A stretch of 35,259 nt of DNA from Acephala macrosclerotiorum (GCA_014904845.1 MU119639.1:1-35259), one strand, 5' to 3'. Numbered from the stretch's first letter, positions 11,820 through 22,558 are shown. Program-made: numbers and translations. The notes: generated by a model from the sequence alone, not told the origin.

Positions 11820-13012
11820 TACGTCTTGTATCCCATGCGCCCTGCTTCCCTTTTTGCCACAACCAAAAGTCCCCCCAATCCGAATCCCCGTCGAAGCTGG
11901 TCACAATCTTCCCCTAAAATCCAACCTATCAGCTCCCCCGTGATATCTGCCCCTCGTTTAATCAATCTTCAACGATCGCAGCCATGTATCCCTGCGGTGG
12001 ACTCCAGAAGAAGGCAAAACTCCGAATGCGAGTCCGATCTTGTCGCCATCTGAACCTCGCCGCTGACACACCGCCGACGATGAACGATGATCTATAAATT
12101 TTCGATATCGTATCGTTGCGAGAAGCCACACTCTCTTGCGAATGCCGTGCGTTAATCTCTACCACCCCACCACCCAGCATCTTGGTACCTCACCAGCCAG
12201 CAAAATAAGCACGAGACCACTCATTCCCGAATCTCAGGGAGGCAGGGTCGTACCAAAATCTTCCTGTCAGGGCCTCCTCCCTGCGGCCGTGTGTTTCTTC
12301 CCAGCGGAAATCCGCAGCTCTTCGGCCACAGGCGCATTTCGAAGTCTGCATCGAAACGCCGGAGGCGCAACTGCGTTTTCTCACCACCTTCCCATTCAGG
12401 CACGTGAGTTTCAATCCAACAAATGTCAAATTCGCAATCGAGGCGGGGCATCCAATGAGAGGGCCCGGGTGAGGGAAAGCCGCGATCTAAGGTTTTATCG
12501 GTATTTCGGACGGGGAGATTCTTGATGGGGAAGATGGCTGGGCTGACTGCGGGCCCGCCGAGGTTCGTGAGACAAAAGGGGCGCGTACCCGCCAGTTCTT
12601 GTTCCATCTCTGTCGGCCGAATTCCTGAAACTCTATCTATCGGCCTCGGTGAGCATCTCTGTTTAAGGAAGATTTTTACTTTCTGTACGAAAATAGAAGA
12701 GAAAGTCACTGATAGTACCTGCATGATGAGTAGGTCACGTGAATATGACAGAGCTCTGAGTCATTTCCTTATTCATCAGGTACTACATGAATAGCTTCAA
12801 AAAAGATATGTAGTACAAGATCTATAGTTTCAATCTAGCTTTGCAGTCTGAATTATCTTTGAATTTAAACAGTTGAGAATTTCTTGTTTACTCCATTAGC
12901 CGAAATCGCGTCGGTTGACATCAATTCCTCTCAGTTCTAATTCATCTCCCTCTCAACACCTTTCATCTCATCTCAACCCATCTCCTCCTCTCTCCACCCA
13001 CACCCATACATC

Positions 13013-13638
13013 ATGGCGTCCCTCACTCCCACTCAACATCAAGACCCGTCCAGATCCAACAACCAGCTCACCCTCACTCGTCTCTCAAATGCGACATCGC
13101 CTTCGCCTGGCTCAAGTCTGGAATATCAAGCCTGGGAGCAGAGTGCTAGAGATTGGGTGTGGACAGGGTGATACGACGGTTGTGCTTGCTGATGCAGTTG
13201 GTGAGAGGGGTGAGGTGCATGCTTTGGATCCGGGGAGTTTGACCTATGGTGAGCTTTTCATCTCTTTTGCTTGTATTTTGATATACCACATCCACCAATT
13301 GTAAATATCAGGTGTGCCTATAAGGAGAGGGGAAAAAATAAAAATAGAAGTCGGGAGAAAGGAGTTAATAAAAAGCAGGCTCGCCCTCCAACCTCGGCCA
13401 AGCTCAAGAGCATATCAAGAACTCACCAGTCGGATCTCGAATCACGTTCCATACTTTCTTAGAGCTGCTTCGTCCAGCTGAGCGTCCCCAAGCGGATAGC
13501 CCGCCCCGCCCCTTCCCACGCCTGCCTCTTTCCCCTCCTATGCCAACTCACAAACAGACATTAAGATTCAAACAACCCTTTCCATCTCCAACAATCTTCA
13601 TGATTAAGCAGTCATTTCATCAGTCAAACATTCGATGA
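13013..13638 (+). pseudogene. truncated, frameshifted SAM-dependent methyltransferase
   Basis: The ATG at 13013 has a strong context (A at -3, G at +4) and opens MASLTPTQHQDPSRSNNQ, but near 13085 the reading frame must move by one base to reach the conserved part. That part reads WNIKPGSRVLEIGCGQGD, the glycine-rich motif I of Rossmann methyltransferases, then an acidic VHALDPG motif. Exon 1 ends at 13248 (donor gtgagc). A 130-nt intron ends at 13378, and exon 2 continues in frame with NLGQAQEHIKNSPVGSRITF. After this the family resemblance stops and low-complexity sequence runs to a stop at 13636-13638. The substrate-binding C-terminal half is absent. The result is an inactive remnant, unless the frameshift is a sequencing error and the truncation has been adapted. 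Confidence 0.7.
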
Positions 13639-14397
13639 ACAGTGACTGACATACACAGACGTCCCATCAAATCAAAAATCAACCAACTAACAATCAAGGG
13701 ACATCCAGCTAACCGAACCAACCAATTACATCCAGGTCACTCACCAACAACCAAATGGCCAACAAATCAATCGTGGCGTCGATGCCTAATCAATTTCTGG
13801 GTACTAATCTTTTACAAAGTACAGTTCTTCCCTGACTGCATGACTGCGGAGTAAGTTAAAAAAAGAAAAGAAAAAATTAATATTTTTAATGCTCGTGGTT
13901 GCCTATGTTACGTTTTAGAATTTGAGACATCACGGCCTGCTTGCCCCAAGCTCTCGCCTCAGTTGCAAAGCTGTGAAGGAAGGAGCTTGCGCCTGAGAGG
14001 AGAAGTTCCCCGTCACAACACTGTCGGAAGCTTCCTAGAACCAGGTAGTGTCTTTTGCAAATATCACCCAAAGACAAGACTCAAAATTTCCGTCGTGAGG
14101 AGACTAGGTTCAGTAAAGGGGAATGTCGCATCAACTGTTAGAATCCGAATACGAGGGCGCGCATGAAAGATGTGGAGATGTAGGCTCAAACTTTAAATTC
14201 ACTTTTTTACGCAGAGAAATTGCTTGTTGGTGTTTGTCTGCAGGATTCAAGAGCCAGCTACATTCTAGCTACGTGTTTCCAATTGCCATGTATCATACAC
14301 AAGTCCATTTCCCCATCCTTCCATGCTACCCGATTTGCAGAATATCAAGCAATGCAAACATTCACGGCCAAACTGGTCCGGCTGAGCTACCTCAAAA
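13639..14397. other. intergenic, no gene seen
   Basis: No lost methyltransferase C-terminal region could be found here in any frame. The right part should contain the 3' untranslated region of the caspase-like gene. An A-rich patch lies at about 13857-13890. Confidence 0.4.
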
Positions 14398-15780
14398 TTA
14401 CCTCCCTTCGCCATCAGTTCTCTTGATCATGTCTCTATAAACTTTGGAATCCTCCCATCGCTGAGCCCAATTATTCAAGGTCATGTTTCCCATAGCTTCC
14501 TCCAAGGCAGTTCCCCCTTGTAACACCGGCTCACTTTTCTTCGGCAAGACCTTCAACGCAATGCTCGGCTCCCTCGAATCCCCATTCAGCCTAACAAACA
14601 CCGGTGTCGTGGCTCTTTCCAATTGTCTGAAATCATCTAGGCCTTCAAGATCTGGGTCTGGCTGCCACTGTGCTTGCTCCCAATTCTGTCGCAACACATT
14701 AGCCAATACCCGCTGATGAAGATCCACGACTGAGAAAATCCCTCTCTTGACCGCGAATGCCTCTAACTCCTCGATCAACGCGTGCGAGAAGGATTTGATG
14801 CCAGGACCAGGGGCCATTGTGTCGTAGCCGCATGCACCAATGAGCTCGGACGTGCCGCCTTCCTTCGAGTATGTAGACGGGGAGCTGATTGAGTCGGCTG
14901 CTGCGCAGGAGTCGAGGAGGATGACCACGTCCGAAACTGCCCTTTCCAGACCGAGTTGTAATGCGTACCATTCGACTTCTGGAACGCCGACACCTCTTGA
15001 CTTAGGCTTGCTAGAGAACAGTAGTCAGTAACTATGTACTCGGAGCATCCTACATACAGATATACTTACCCATACGCACACCAAGTCATGCGACCAAATG
15101 CATCCAAACCGCCATGCCCAGCATAATACACGAGTAAGAGATTGTCCTTGCATGAGTGTTTTCTCTTGAATTCACACAGCGTGCTTTCAACGAAACCATA
15201 CAGTTGACTTGAAGGAATGACGACGTGTTGGACGGTCGTGAAGTGGAACTTTCTCTCGAACACTTCTTTCAGGCAATGAGTTTCCTCCCCGCACCCAAGA
15301 TCGTCTTCTTCCCAGTAAAGCATCAAGGCATGGATCTCCTTGTAGGGGTATGAAGATCGCGTTGTGCTTTGGGTCGGTTGGCAGAGTGTGTTCTGGCGCA
15401 TGGTTGCTTCTCTTCGGGGGTTGTTGAAAGGTGTCATCATCTTGGTTGCAAGATGTCTGTCGATGGGAAATACTGTCAGCAAAACTCCTGGTTTGCCTTC
15501 GAGATCTGGGGGGTGAAGCTTACGGATGGTGTCGTCGAGGCGTGAGACGAGACTAGCAGGGAGTTCGATTCTTTCGTCGATATTTGCAACTACGCTGGGT
15601 ATTGAAATTCAGAAGTGTTTGGCAGCGTACGCTTTTGGAGATGGTGATTGATGGCAAGTTGAAGGCAAGCCAAAAATGATATCAACACGCGTCCAGCCCT
15701 GGCTCGCGTACTAGTCGAAGTATAGAGTCCAAGTTAGCAGCCTTCTGTTGTGTGAAGGTAAATGATTCTCTAGTCCGCAT
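14398..15780 (-). CDS. caspase-like protein (peptidase C14 family)
   Basis: Exons 15780-15689, 15594-15070 and 15010-14398 join in frame to 409 residues. The introns are 94 and 59 nt, with donors gtgttg and gtaagt and an actgac branch site in the second. The start gives MRTRESFTFTQQKAANLDS, and no other upstream ATG keeps the frame. The N-terminal 100 residues precede a caspase fold: a hydrophobic strand with YYAGHGG (catalytic His at about 191) and DVVILLDSCAAAD (catalytic Cys at about 241). Fungal metacaspases usually have DSCHSG, so this belongs to a divergent caspase-like group. Members are often found beside incompatibility or death-related domains, but none is fused here. The dyad is present, so protease activity is possible. 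Calcium dependence and targets are unknown. Confidence 0.85.
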
Positions 15781-17500
15781 TGAAACATACTACCTCACCA
15801 TTGGCTGGACTCTGCTCAGCCAAAGTGGGTGAATCTCCAGTCCAGATGGAGGTACAGAATCCCGCCACTGCCAAAAACTACAGAGATATGAAAACCTAGT
15901 GACAAAGTCCTCAACCTCAGTCCTAGTCTAGATACAAATCTTTCCACATTATATTGTACCATTTCACTCGGGACGTTCTGCCACCGATATCCCTTCCGTA
16001 GCTTCAGAAAATTTCGTCTAGTGTATAAAATCCTTTAGGCTGTTGCGCCCGCCAAAATGGAAGATCAGCCTTTGGCACAAAAGAGGTGGAGGAAGTTGTT
16101 GAAGGGACTTGTGAGCGGTTCTCATGTTGAGCAGCTTGCAGTACGTTGTCGTATTGACCAGTTTCTGATAAATTTTTGGGGCGCAATTGGGGGATCATTG
16201 ATGATAATGAAAGAGTGAATCGTATATTTCTATCATTTTAGATGGAGAAGTGTTCGAAACTCTCGAGTCATAAAACTTCGAAAGTTGATCTGTGGGCCAC
16301 CAAACATCCCTGCATCATCTGGGCTCTACAAAGTCAAGGATAAATAGTAAAACCTTACTTTTCCTCCAATGGGCGAAATTATTATACCAAAAACACAAAC
16401 ATACGTTTATAGATACAGATGCAGTGCATGAACTCATTCATCACTCTTCAGAGCCACGTGACCATCCCCCTTTCCATTTCTCGCTTCACTTCCAACAACA
16501 CAAGTAAGAGATTTTCCACTGCTGGCTGCCCGAAAAAGTCGAGATACTAATTTTTGTTTACCTATGAAGTGCGTCTTCGCTATTCGTCGTTTTGGTTCTG
16601 AGGGAGGAAAAATGATAAAAAATCCAATATTTTTTAAGCCGTCGGTCAAGGAATAGTGTTCAACGATCATCCTTCTAGACAGGAGAAACGTTGGCAGATG
16701 AGATACTGTATGTATGGCCAAGGCTTTCAAACAAAATTTCCATGCATCAAGGAGACATCTCGGATGATAAGTATTCTTATCCAGAGTTTCGGGTCCACGA
16801 GGAATGCAGAATTCCAAAGAACGCCACGTCCTGAGGCGGGAATAGCAGCTGTATTTGGATCGACGCGGTGCCGGAAATGGAATTTTAGGAAAGGCGGAAC
16901 GAGAAGCTTCGACGTTCATCGATCTGGGAACTTGGAAAAAGAATCAGCACTTTGCTTTCTTAAACCGATATTGAACATCCTCTGACTCGGATGAAACCTC
17001 CTCATAAGTCCTATATGGAACAGAAACGAACCGTCTCCAAATTTTCATCTGCCTTGCACATTTGACTTACTAGAGTTGGAATCTGAAGGAGGAAAAAGAA
17101 AAGGCTTGGGCTTGGTTAATTCGCAGCTCGGAGTAGAAGCCTGAAGCTTGTTATGATGAACACTTAGTTTAAGAGTAAGTGCTAGCTGCTAACGTGTAAT
17201 AGATTCAAAATAATCCTATAGCCATGTGCGATTCCGGAAGTTAGAAATGATGGCCATAGCACTTGCAGAGGACTGGGACGATGAATTTCAAGCACATGGC
17301 GAAGACTCTTCAGATATCTTGAAAGTCAGGTTGCGTTTTGAACTTAAAACGGGGTTAATAGCGATGAGGATTATTCTAAAGGAGGTTTCAGAAAAAGAGC
17401 AATTGCGGTTGTACAGAGACCCGAGGGATGGTTAATAAGATTTACATTTGCGGAGAACTTCCGCGTTAGATGTTCGAGACTGGGATAATTATGATATTGA
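15781..17500. other. intergenic, no convincing gene
   Basis: Minus-strand ORFs at 16919-16434 (161 codons) and 16198-16004 (64 codons) look slightly protein-like but match no family I know and cannot be joined by a plausible intron. The left end should contain the promoter of the caspase-like gene. Confidence 0.4.
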
Positions 17501-17502
17501 GG

Positions 17503-17564
17503 AGTAAAGCGTCAAGGCAGGAAATAAGTAGACGTATAATAGCACTCAGTCCACGAATATTAAG
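17503..17564. repeat. direct repeat copy A (about 60 bp)
   Basis: It pairs with 18278-18339. The core gaaataagtagacgtataat is identical. The first 24 bases differ by five transitions, and the rest by two transversions and a one-base gap. The copies flank a broken minus-strand ORF. Confidence 0.8.
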
Positions 17565-17595
17565 ATTGCGGATATCGTCGGTAAGCCGGATGGCT

Positions 17596-18169
17596 TTAGC
17601 TTGGGGGTAGGCGTGTTGTAGGCATGATAAATTTCTTTTGCTCGTCGAGTTCCAACTTTTTCCATACACTGGAGGGGGAGGAAGATTCCAATTTGTGCTT
17701 TCCGTTAGACTTTAGTGTAGTAAAAGTACCCGTAGGCCGTAAATCGTTCTTCGTCGCCGCTACTACTAAGGGGGTTGGTACGTTTAAGGTCTTAGTTTCT
17801 AGTGCGGCGGCTAAGAGATCCATTGTTAGCTCAGTGTCCTCTGTAGCGGCGAACAGTACAAGATATCTCGTCTTAATATCTCTTTTAGTGTAGTCATCCC
17901 ATAAAGCAGTGGCGATAGCGTCCGTAATACCTCTTTACCATTTTAGAATCACTATCTTTAGCAAACTCCATAGCTCGACTAAAATTATCGAAGGCGTTAT
18001 TTCTTCGATTTCGTTGTATAATAATATCGCCTCGTAAATTACCCAATTCAATGTGGAATTCCCTGCCTCCGTCCTTCATCTTAGGCAAAATATCGTTAAA
18101 TTGCTCTGCGAACATCCCCAGCATGATATCAAAATATCGAGGGACGATATCAGAGAGTGAAAGATGCAT
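17596..18169 (-). pseudogene. frameshifted ORF inside a direct-repeat-flanked segment
   Basis: A minus-strand ORF starts at 18169 (MHLSLSDIVPRYFDIMLGMF) and encodes a mixed-charge sequence with LGNLRGDIIIQRN and FDNFSRAMEFAKDS, stopping at 17894. A second frame takes over near 17930 and reads ITDAIATALWDDYTKR, YLVLFAATEDTEL and TPLVVAATKNDLRPTG to a stop at 17596. A one-base frameshift in about 17930-17894 joins them into roughly 190 residues. No catalytic motif is visible. Codon choice (many tta, gta, cta) differs from the neighbouring genes and recalls mobile-element ORFs. Direct repeats of about 60 bp lie on both sides, so this may be the body of a decayed non-autonomous element. I do not recognise the protein. 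Confidence 0.45.
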
Positions 18170-18207
18170 TTTATCTAGTCTACAATAAGCCTTAAGGCAA
18201 TAGCCAA

Positions 18208-18230
18208 CTAGCCTAGCCTAGCCTAGCCTG
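18208..18230. repeat. (CTAGC)4 short tandem repeat
   Basis: Four and a half units of ctagc lie between the broken ORF and direct repeat copy B. Non-coding. Confidence 0.85.
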
Positions 18231-18277
18231 GATAGCGCTATGCTGATTAAGTATCTACCAAACCGAGTCCCCCAACA

Positions 18278-18339
18278 AGTAAAGTGTTAAAGTAAGAAAT
18301 AAGTAGACGTATAATACCACTCAGTCCACCAATATTGAA
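18278..18339. repeat. direct repeat copy B (about 60 bp)
   Basis: Second copy of the repeat at 17503-17564. Where they differ in the first third, this copy has T for C and A for G (for example agtgtta against agcgtca), as expected if RIP-type mutation hit this copy harder. Confidence 0.8.
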
Positions 18340-18924
18340 GTTTCCTGGTAGAGGATTCTTTCAAGTTTCAATGGGCATCCTTCTATCTCAAGTCATTGAT
18401 ACAGCACTGGGGAACAAGTACTTTTCTTAGGATCTGTGTGTAAAAATGCTTGTGAAAACCAATGGTGGAAAACCATGCAAAGACTATGCCCCACTAGGAA
18501 GCCTATCATCGAAATTTTGCGCCTCAAATCTTGGAAACTTTCAAATGGCATTCCAAGCAAATCTCGGGAGACAACCCCGCAGCGTAGCACGCACAATTTG
18601 GGGCTTCAAAATCTTTAAACGACCAGGAAGATTCTCCCTTCCGCCTTTTCTTCGTACGTCCAGCCCCAAGTCCGCGAAACGAGAAGAGGAAATTGAAAAG
18701 AAAGGAGGGAACAAAAGCATCAACTCTCGAAGATGATGCTGTTGAGGTGTGGTCATGCGAGTTGGAAGACATTATAATAATAGCCCACCTAGTTTGAGGA
18801 CTTACCAAAGTCAAAAGTCCAGAATCGAGTCTAGTGACTCTACTGGAATACTATATCCTTCAAGATAAGTGGCCGTGGAAGGGGCTGGATGAGTTCAGTT
18901 GTAAGCTTCGTACTTGATAGTTGG
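18340..18924. other. intergenic, no gene seen
   Basis: Overlapping short ORFs on both strands have no family resemblance. The right end should carry the 3' untranslated region of the aquaporin gene. Confidence 0.4.
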
Positions 18925-20064
18925 CTACAGCTGGCCCTGCCAAGGCGGAACAATAAAATAAAACACAGCATGCAAACAATTCGCAGCAACTGGTGCAACC
19001 CTATGAACAAACACATTAGCCTGGATCTCTTAATCAATGAGGACAAACATCTGGAGCCTACCAATGAATCCAATGCCACCCCGGAAATCTACTTCCAACA
19101 AAAGCCCCAAAGCACCTCGCAGGGTTCATTCCCGCCCCTCCATATCCGTACCTAGTAAACCCACTCCCAAATCCCACCACACCCAGCACCATACCTACCA
19201 AGAATGGACCAAGAGATGGTCCAATTGTTTGTTTCTGTCGTGGATCCAGACCCACTCCAAATGCGAGAGTTACTAGGGTTAAGCAGCACATCCACTCCAC
19301 CACAAACGCATTGCTGACTGGCACCACATCACTATACAGCCAGCAGCCACCGACTTTAAAATCTCGAGTGCCGTAAGAAGCTCGAGCCAAGAGCCCAGCT
19401 AGTGCGCCGCCTGCTGTCTGGAAGGAGACGTATAAGATCATGCGGGGCAGGGAACAGAGACGAACGCAAAAAGTGGCGATAGTGATAGTGGGGTTGAAAT
19501 GGGCGCCAGAGACGGCACCGAAGGAGAAGGTAAAGAGGGTTAAGATAAACCAGTTGGTGATGCCGCCGACGATGGGACCGATGAATGCTGCGTTATCAAA
19601 AGGGCCGAGTTGGGCGGTTGGTGGAAGCGGGATGGTATTGGGTGAGATGCCGATGAAAATTGTTATGTAGATGAACATCATTGATCCTGTTCATCATTCG
19701 CGTCAGCTCTCTTGCACTTCAAATGGGTTGTGCGAAAGGAAAAAGAAGGAAGCCACTAACCCATGCCCTCGGCTAAAGCAGCTTTCCACAAACTTAAATA
19801 CGTGAAACCATTCAAATCAAGCTGCTCTTTCAATGTCATGTAAGGAGCAGCATCGGGTGTGGCCTTGAGGACCGAGGTGTTTGCTGGATCATTTCGATCG
19901 AGGACAAAGCCTTGGTTACCTCCTAGACGACCGATGAATGGATTTGTGTTGGTCCGAGCTGGATGCGAGGGGTAGGCGGAGTTGGTGGCATTGGTGGCAT
20001 TGGTGGCATTGGTGTTGTTTTTCTCGATATCACTAGAGCGTGCCATGGCGATTCGGGATGTCAT
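18925..20064 (-). CDS. aquaporin-family membrane channel, X-intrinsic protein (XIP) type
   Basis: Forms a membrane pore for water and/or small uncharged solutes, acting as a tetramer. Exons 20064-19761, 19686-19062 and 19000-18925 join in frame to 334 residues. The introns are 74 and 61 nt; the last exon supplies VAPVAANCLHAVFYF and ends PPWQGQL. The N-terminal 95 residues are hydrophilic and include three NAT units. Six hydrophobic segments follow. The first pore motif is NPT (residues 166-168) in SGAHFNPTI instead of NPA. The second is NPARC (289-293), and a GGC lies at 214-216. NPARC and GGC are marks of the XIP group known from plants and fungi. An alternative ATG lies at 20046, also in good context; the upstream one is chosen because it has A at -3. 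The gene appears intact. Confidence 0.9.
19983..20013. repeat. 9-bp coding tandem repeat in the aquaporin N-terminus
   Basis: Three near-perfect ggtggcatt units (plus-strand reading) encode Asn-Ala-Thr repeats in the aquaporin. Each is an N-glycosylation sequon by sequence, although a cytosolic N-terminus would not be glycosylated. Confidence 0.85.
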
Positions 20065-20608
20065 TTTGGGGGTGTATTGGAGGTTAAGACCGTGGATTCG
20101 CAGGATGATAGTCGTAGACCTCGAGATTCGGGGCAATTAATGCGCCTTCAGTCAACTGTACCCTGTAATTGAGACGGCCAATCCGAAAGAATTGAGCATT
20201 AATGGAAGAAAGAGTGAAAACTCTCGAAACGGGAATGAGAGACAACATGCAGGTAATTAGCGCATCCTTACTAATCCCGCTCAAGCTCCGCTGGAGAAGG
20301 CGGAAGTGGATAATCACCTGACATATGTCCGGGAGAGTAACCTGATAGCTGTGCGGCGACGAATGGGAAGTCTCGAATTAAAGAGACATCGATCGCTGCG
20401 GAAGGGAAAACGGAACAAGACAAGATTGGTCAGTTGTTCTGACTCTTTTCCGTATGGTGCTGAGTAACTCTCCTGCATGAATTAGCCTCCACTTGATCCC
20501 TGCAGGAGGCTCATCCGCTTAAGAGCTCGGATGTCCATGACCAGAACAGAAAATCAAGTGGAGAGACTAACTGTGATTCAGTGAGAAGAAAGCTGGACAA
20601 TTCCTATG
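20065..20608. other. intergenic between aquaporin start and ubiquitin-like/zinc-finger gene end
   Basis: Should contain the aquaporin promoter on the minus strand and the 3' untranslated region of the upstream gene. No ORF or motif worth naming is seen. Confidence 0.4.
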
Positions 20609-22405
20609 TCATCCCACGTCCCCACTCTCATGCCGGCTGATATGCCTCCTCAAATTATCCTTTCTGTGGAAGAATCTTCCAGTCCCCGAAGTTTTCGAAT
20701 ACTTGCACTTGGAAACAAGACAATGAAATATATTGGTGGTTTGATGTACATCGTTTACATGGCGATTGAGATGTGTCTTGGTCCCGAAACTTCGTGGACA
20801 GTGAGAGCATTGGTGTGGCCTGTCGTGGTACCTCATGTGGCGTCTATCTCATGTTAGAGGGTGAGGCTAGAAGGGGTGGGAATATATGCAGACTTGCCTC
20901 AATTCATCCTGTGACGAGAAATCTTTATTGCAAGTTGATACGAGGCATGCGATGGCCAGACTTCCGGAGGGCGTCGCTTCAGAGATGGGAGGTGTGTCAT
21001 CGACTTTTCGAGGTGCAATTGTGATGATTTCGGACTGAACACTAGGCACATATTCTGAAATCGAGGTAGCAGGCTGTGTCGGAGTGGTTTCAGGACCCCC
21101 GGAACTCTGGTATTGTATACCTGTGTTTGGAAGAATGCGTATTTCAGGCTTTGTGGGAGCGATGGCGGATGTTTGACATTTCGGTGGCGCAATTAAGCGT
21201 TCGCTTTCTCGGTATTTGAGCTCTTGCTCCTGGGCTGAAGGTCTCCAAAGTTGACTTGGATCTGCGCTTCTGGGCAATGGAGAAGATTTATATAGCAGAC
21301 GGAGATTGCAACGATAGTTCCCCCAGCCCAACAGGTCTTTCAGCCTAAGGTTGTCATCAAACTGTTCTTTACCTGTCATTAGGATCTGCTCTTCAGCAGA
21401 AATGCCAACTATCTCTTGAATGTCTAGCTTCAGGATCCAGATCGTGCCGTCACGATCGGAGACAACTTTGATCCTTCTTCCGTTAGGAAGTTCAACTGAT
21501 ATTTCTGCTCGCCTCTCGTAATCACCTGTGACTGGTCCCCTATGATCTGGTTCCTCATAGCTTGGTTCATCGACCGGACCGCCGCCTCTCATACGAAGTA
21601 CCAGATGAAGAGTACTTTCAAGATGGATGCCATAGTCATCAAGGGTGCGACCATCTTCAAGTTGTTTACCCGCAAATATCAATCGCTGATAATCAGGAGG
21701 TATTCCTTGTTTAGCTTGAACCAGAGCCTTCAAACTGTCAATCGTGTCTGAGGGCAGGACCTCCAAGGTAATCGTTTTGCCGGTCGGGACCTTGAGAAAT
21801 ATTTGCATGCTGTAAACCACTCGAATGATGCTGCGATTAGGGATAGCATAGGGTGTGAGTTTGTAGCAACCCCCTAGGGCTCTGTCAATGAATCGGAGTG
21901 GCTGGTGTTCCGGAGGAATGATACACTCATCTCGATTGATGGAGCTCGTGGTGCAAATTGTGTTGCTACCTTGGACCTTAAGCAGGCGATCAGTTGCGAC
22001 TCCAAGTCCAGTCTTTTCGTCATTCTTGGTTTCTAGGGATTCGAACGCGGATGGGCCCTGGCGATCCTGTGCGGCCAGTGTATGACCACATTGCTGAGGC
22101 TCATTCAGGGATACATTGCCCCGGTCCAGTGCTATTGATCCTCTCGCATCTACCTCGGAAACAATTGAATGAGTGTCTGGCCTCCGTTTTGAAACTCTTT
22201 CAGTGGGGCTGCCAGATATAGGAGAATCGCATCGCTCAGTTTCGTCCCGCAGGATCGGGTTATTGTCCTCCTCATCTCGTAGTTGATCGAACTGCACGCG
22301 GCGCCCACGACGGAATAGATTCCCCAAGCATTTCGATTTTGTGCCAGGATTTTTGGTGACGGTTTCTTTGAAGCGATGCGCCAAATGAGAAAAGCAACCG
22401 ACCAT
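20609..22405 (-). CDS. ubiquitin-like domain protein with C-terminal C2H2 zinc fingers
   Basis: Exons 22405-20898 and 20843-20609 join in frame to 580 residues across a 54-nt intron that begins GC (gcaagt) and ends tag; no GT donor keeps the zinc-finger frame. The start has a strong context (A at -3, G at +4). Residues 1-199 are charged and probably disordered. Residues 200-275 are a close ubiquitin homologue beginning MQIFLKV and ending LRMRGG. Counterparts of Lys6, 11, 27, 33 and 48 remain; Lys29 and Lys63 are Leu, and Leu8 is Pro. A weaker ubiquitin-like domain follows at about 301-370, then a Pro/Ser-rich linker. Three fingers end the protein: C-x4-C-x12-H-x3-H (from Cys487), C-x2-C-x12-H-x4-H and C-x4-C-x20-H-x3-H. 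The fingers suggest DNA or RNA binding; the ubiquitin-like part suggests protein interaction. Function unknown. Confidence 0.8.
20844..20897 (-). other. GC-AG intron
   Basis: The exon ends ..ttgag, followed by gcaagt, the usual form of a GC donor. A ctctaac branch site lies 15-20 nt before the acceptor. Splicing completes the first zinc finger (DELR joined to RHMRYH). Confidence 0.75.
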
Positions 22406-22558
22406 CTTCGCTCGTTCGTCGGCGGCGTGTACTGTAAGGTTGGGCTTGGAAGAAGGTATGATAAAATGAAAGACCCAAAGCCAGTTCACGCGAACAGTAT
22501 CGGGGAGACATTCCTAGAATGTTGTCGATATATGCGTCAATCGAATTGGTGCGAGTCG

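Larger units (their letters stand above)
10036..13012. other. long intergenic region with microsatellites, no convincing gene
   Basis: This lies between the divergent phosphodiesterase and methyltransferase starts. The ORFs present have no family resemblance and overlap on both strands, as expected in GC-rich non-coding DNA. It should contain the phosphodiesterase promoter and 5' leader. It holds a G9 run (10290-10298), an (AGTG)7 tract, a (CA)15 tract, near-tandem tattcacatg units (about 11251-11278) and a small inverted repeat at 12780-12816. Confidence 0.5.

Noticed and set aside
15483..15530. Apparent intron (gtaagc...cag) in exon 2 of the caspase-like gene
   Set aside because: Reading straight through is open and gives a continuous, sensible protein sequence, so no intron is needed.
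17894..18169. Intron gtaaag...ttag joining the two frames of the broken ORF
   Set aside because: The donor, a gctaac branch site and the acceptor look acceptable, but the spliced product meets a stop within four codons. A frameshift explains the frames better.
19001..19061. Aquaporin ending at the TAG at 19058-19060
   Set aside because: That TAG lies inside a GT-AG intron. Splicing adds the missing sixth membrane segment, VAPVAANCLHAVFYF.
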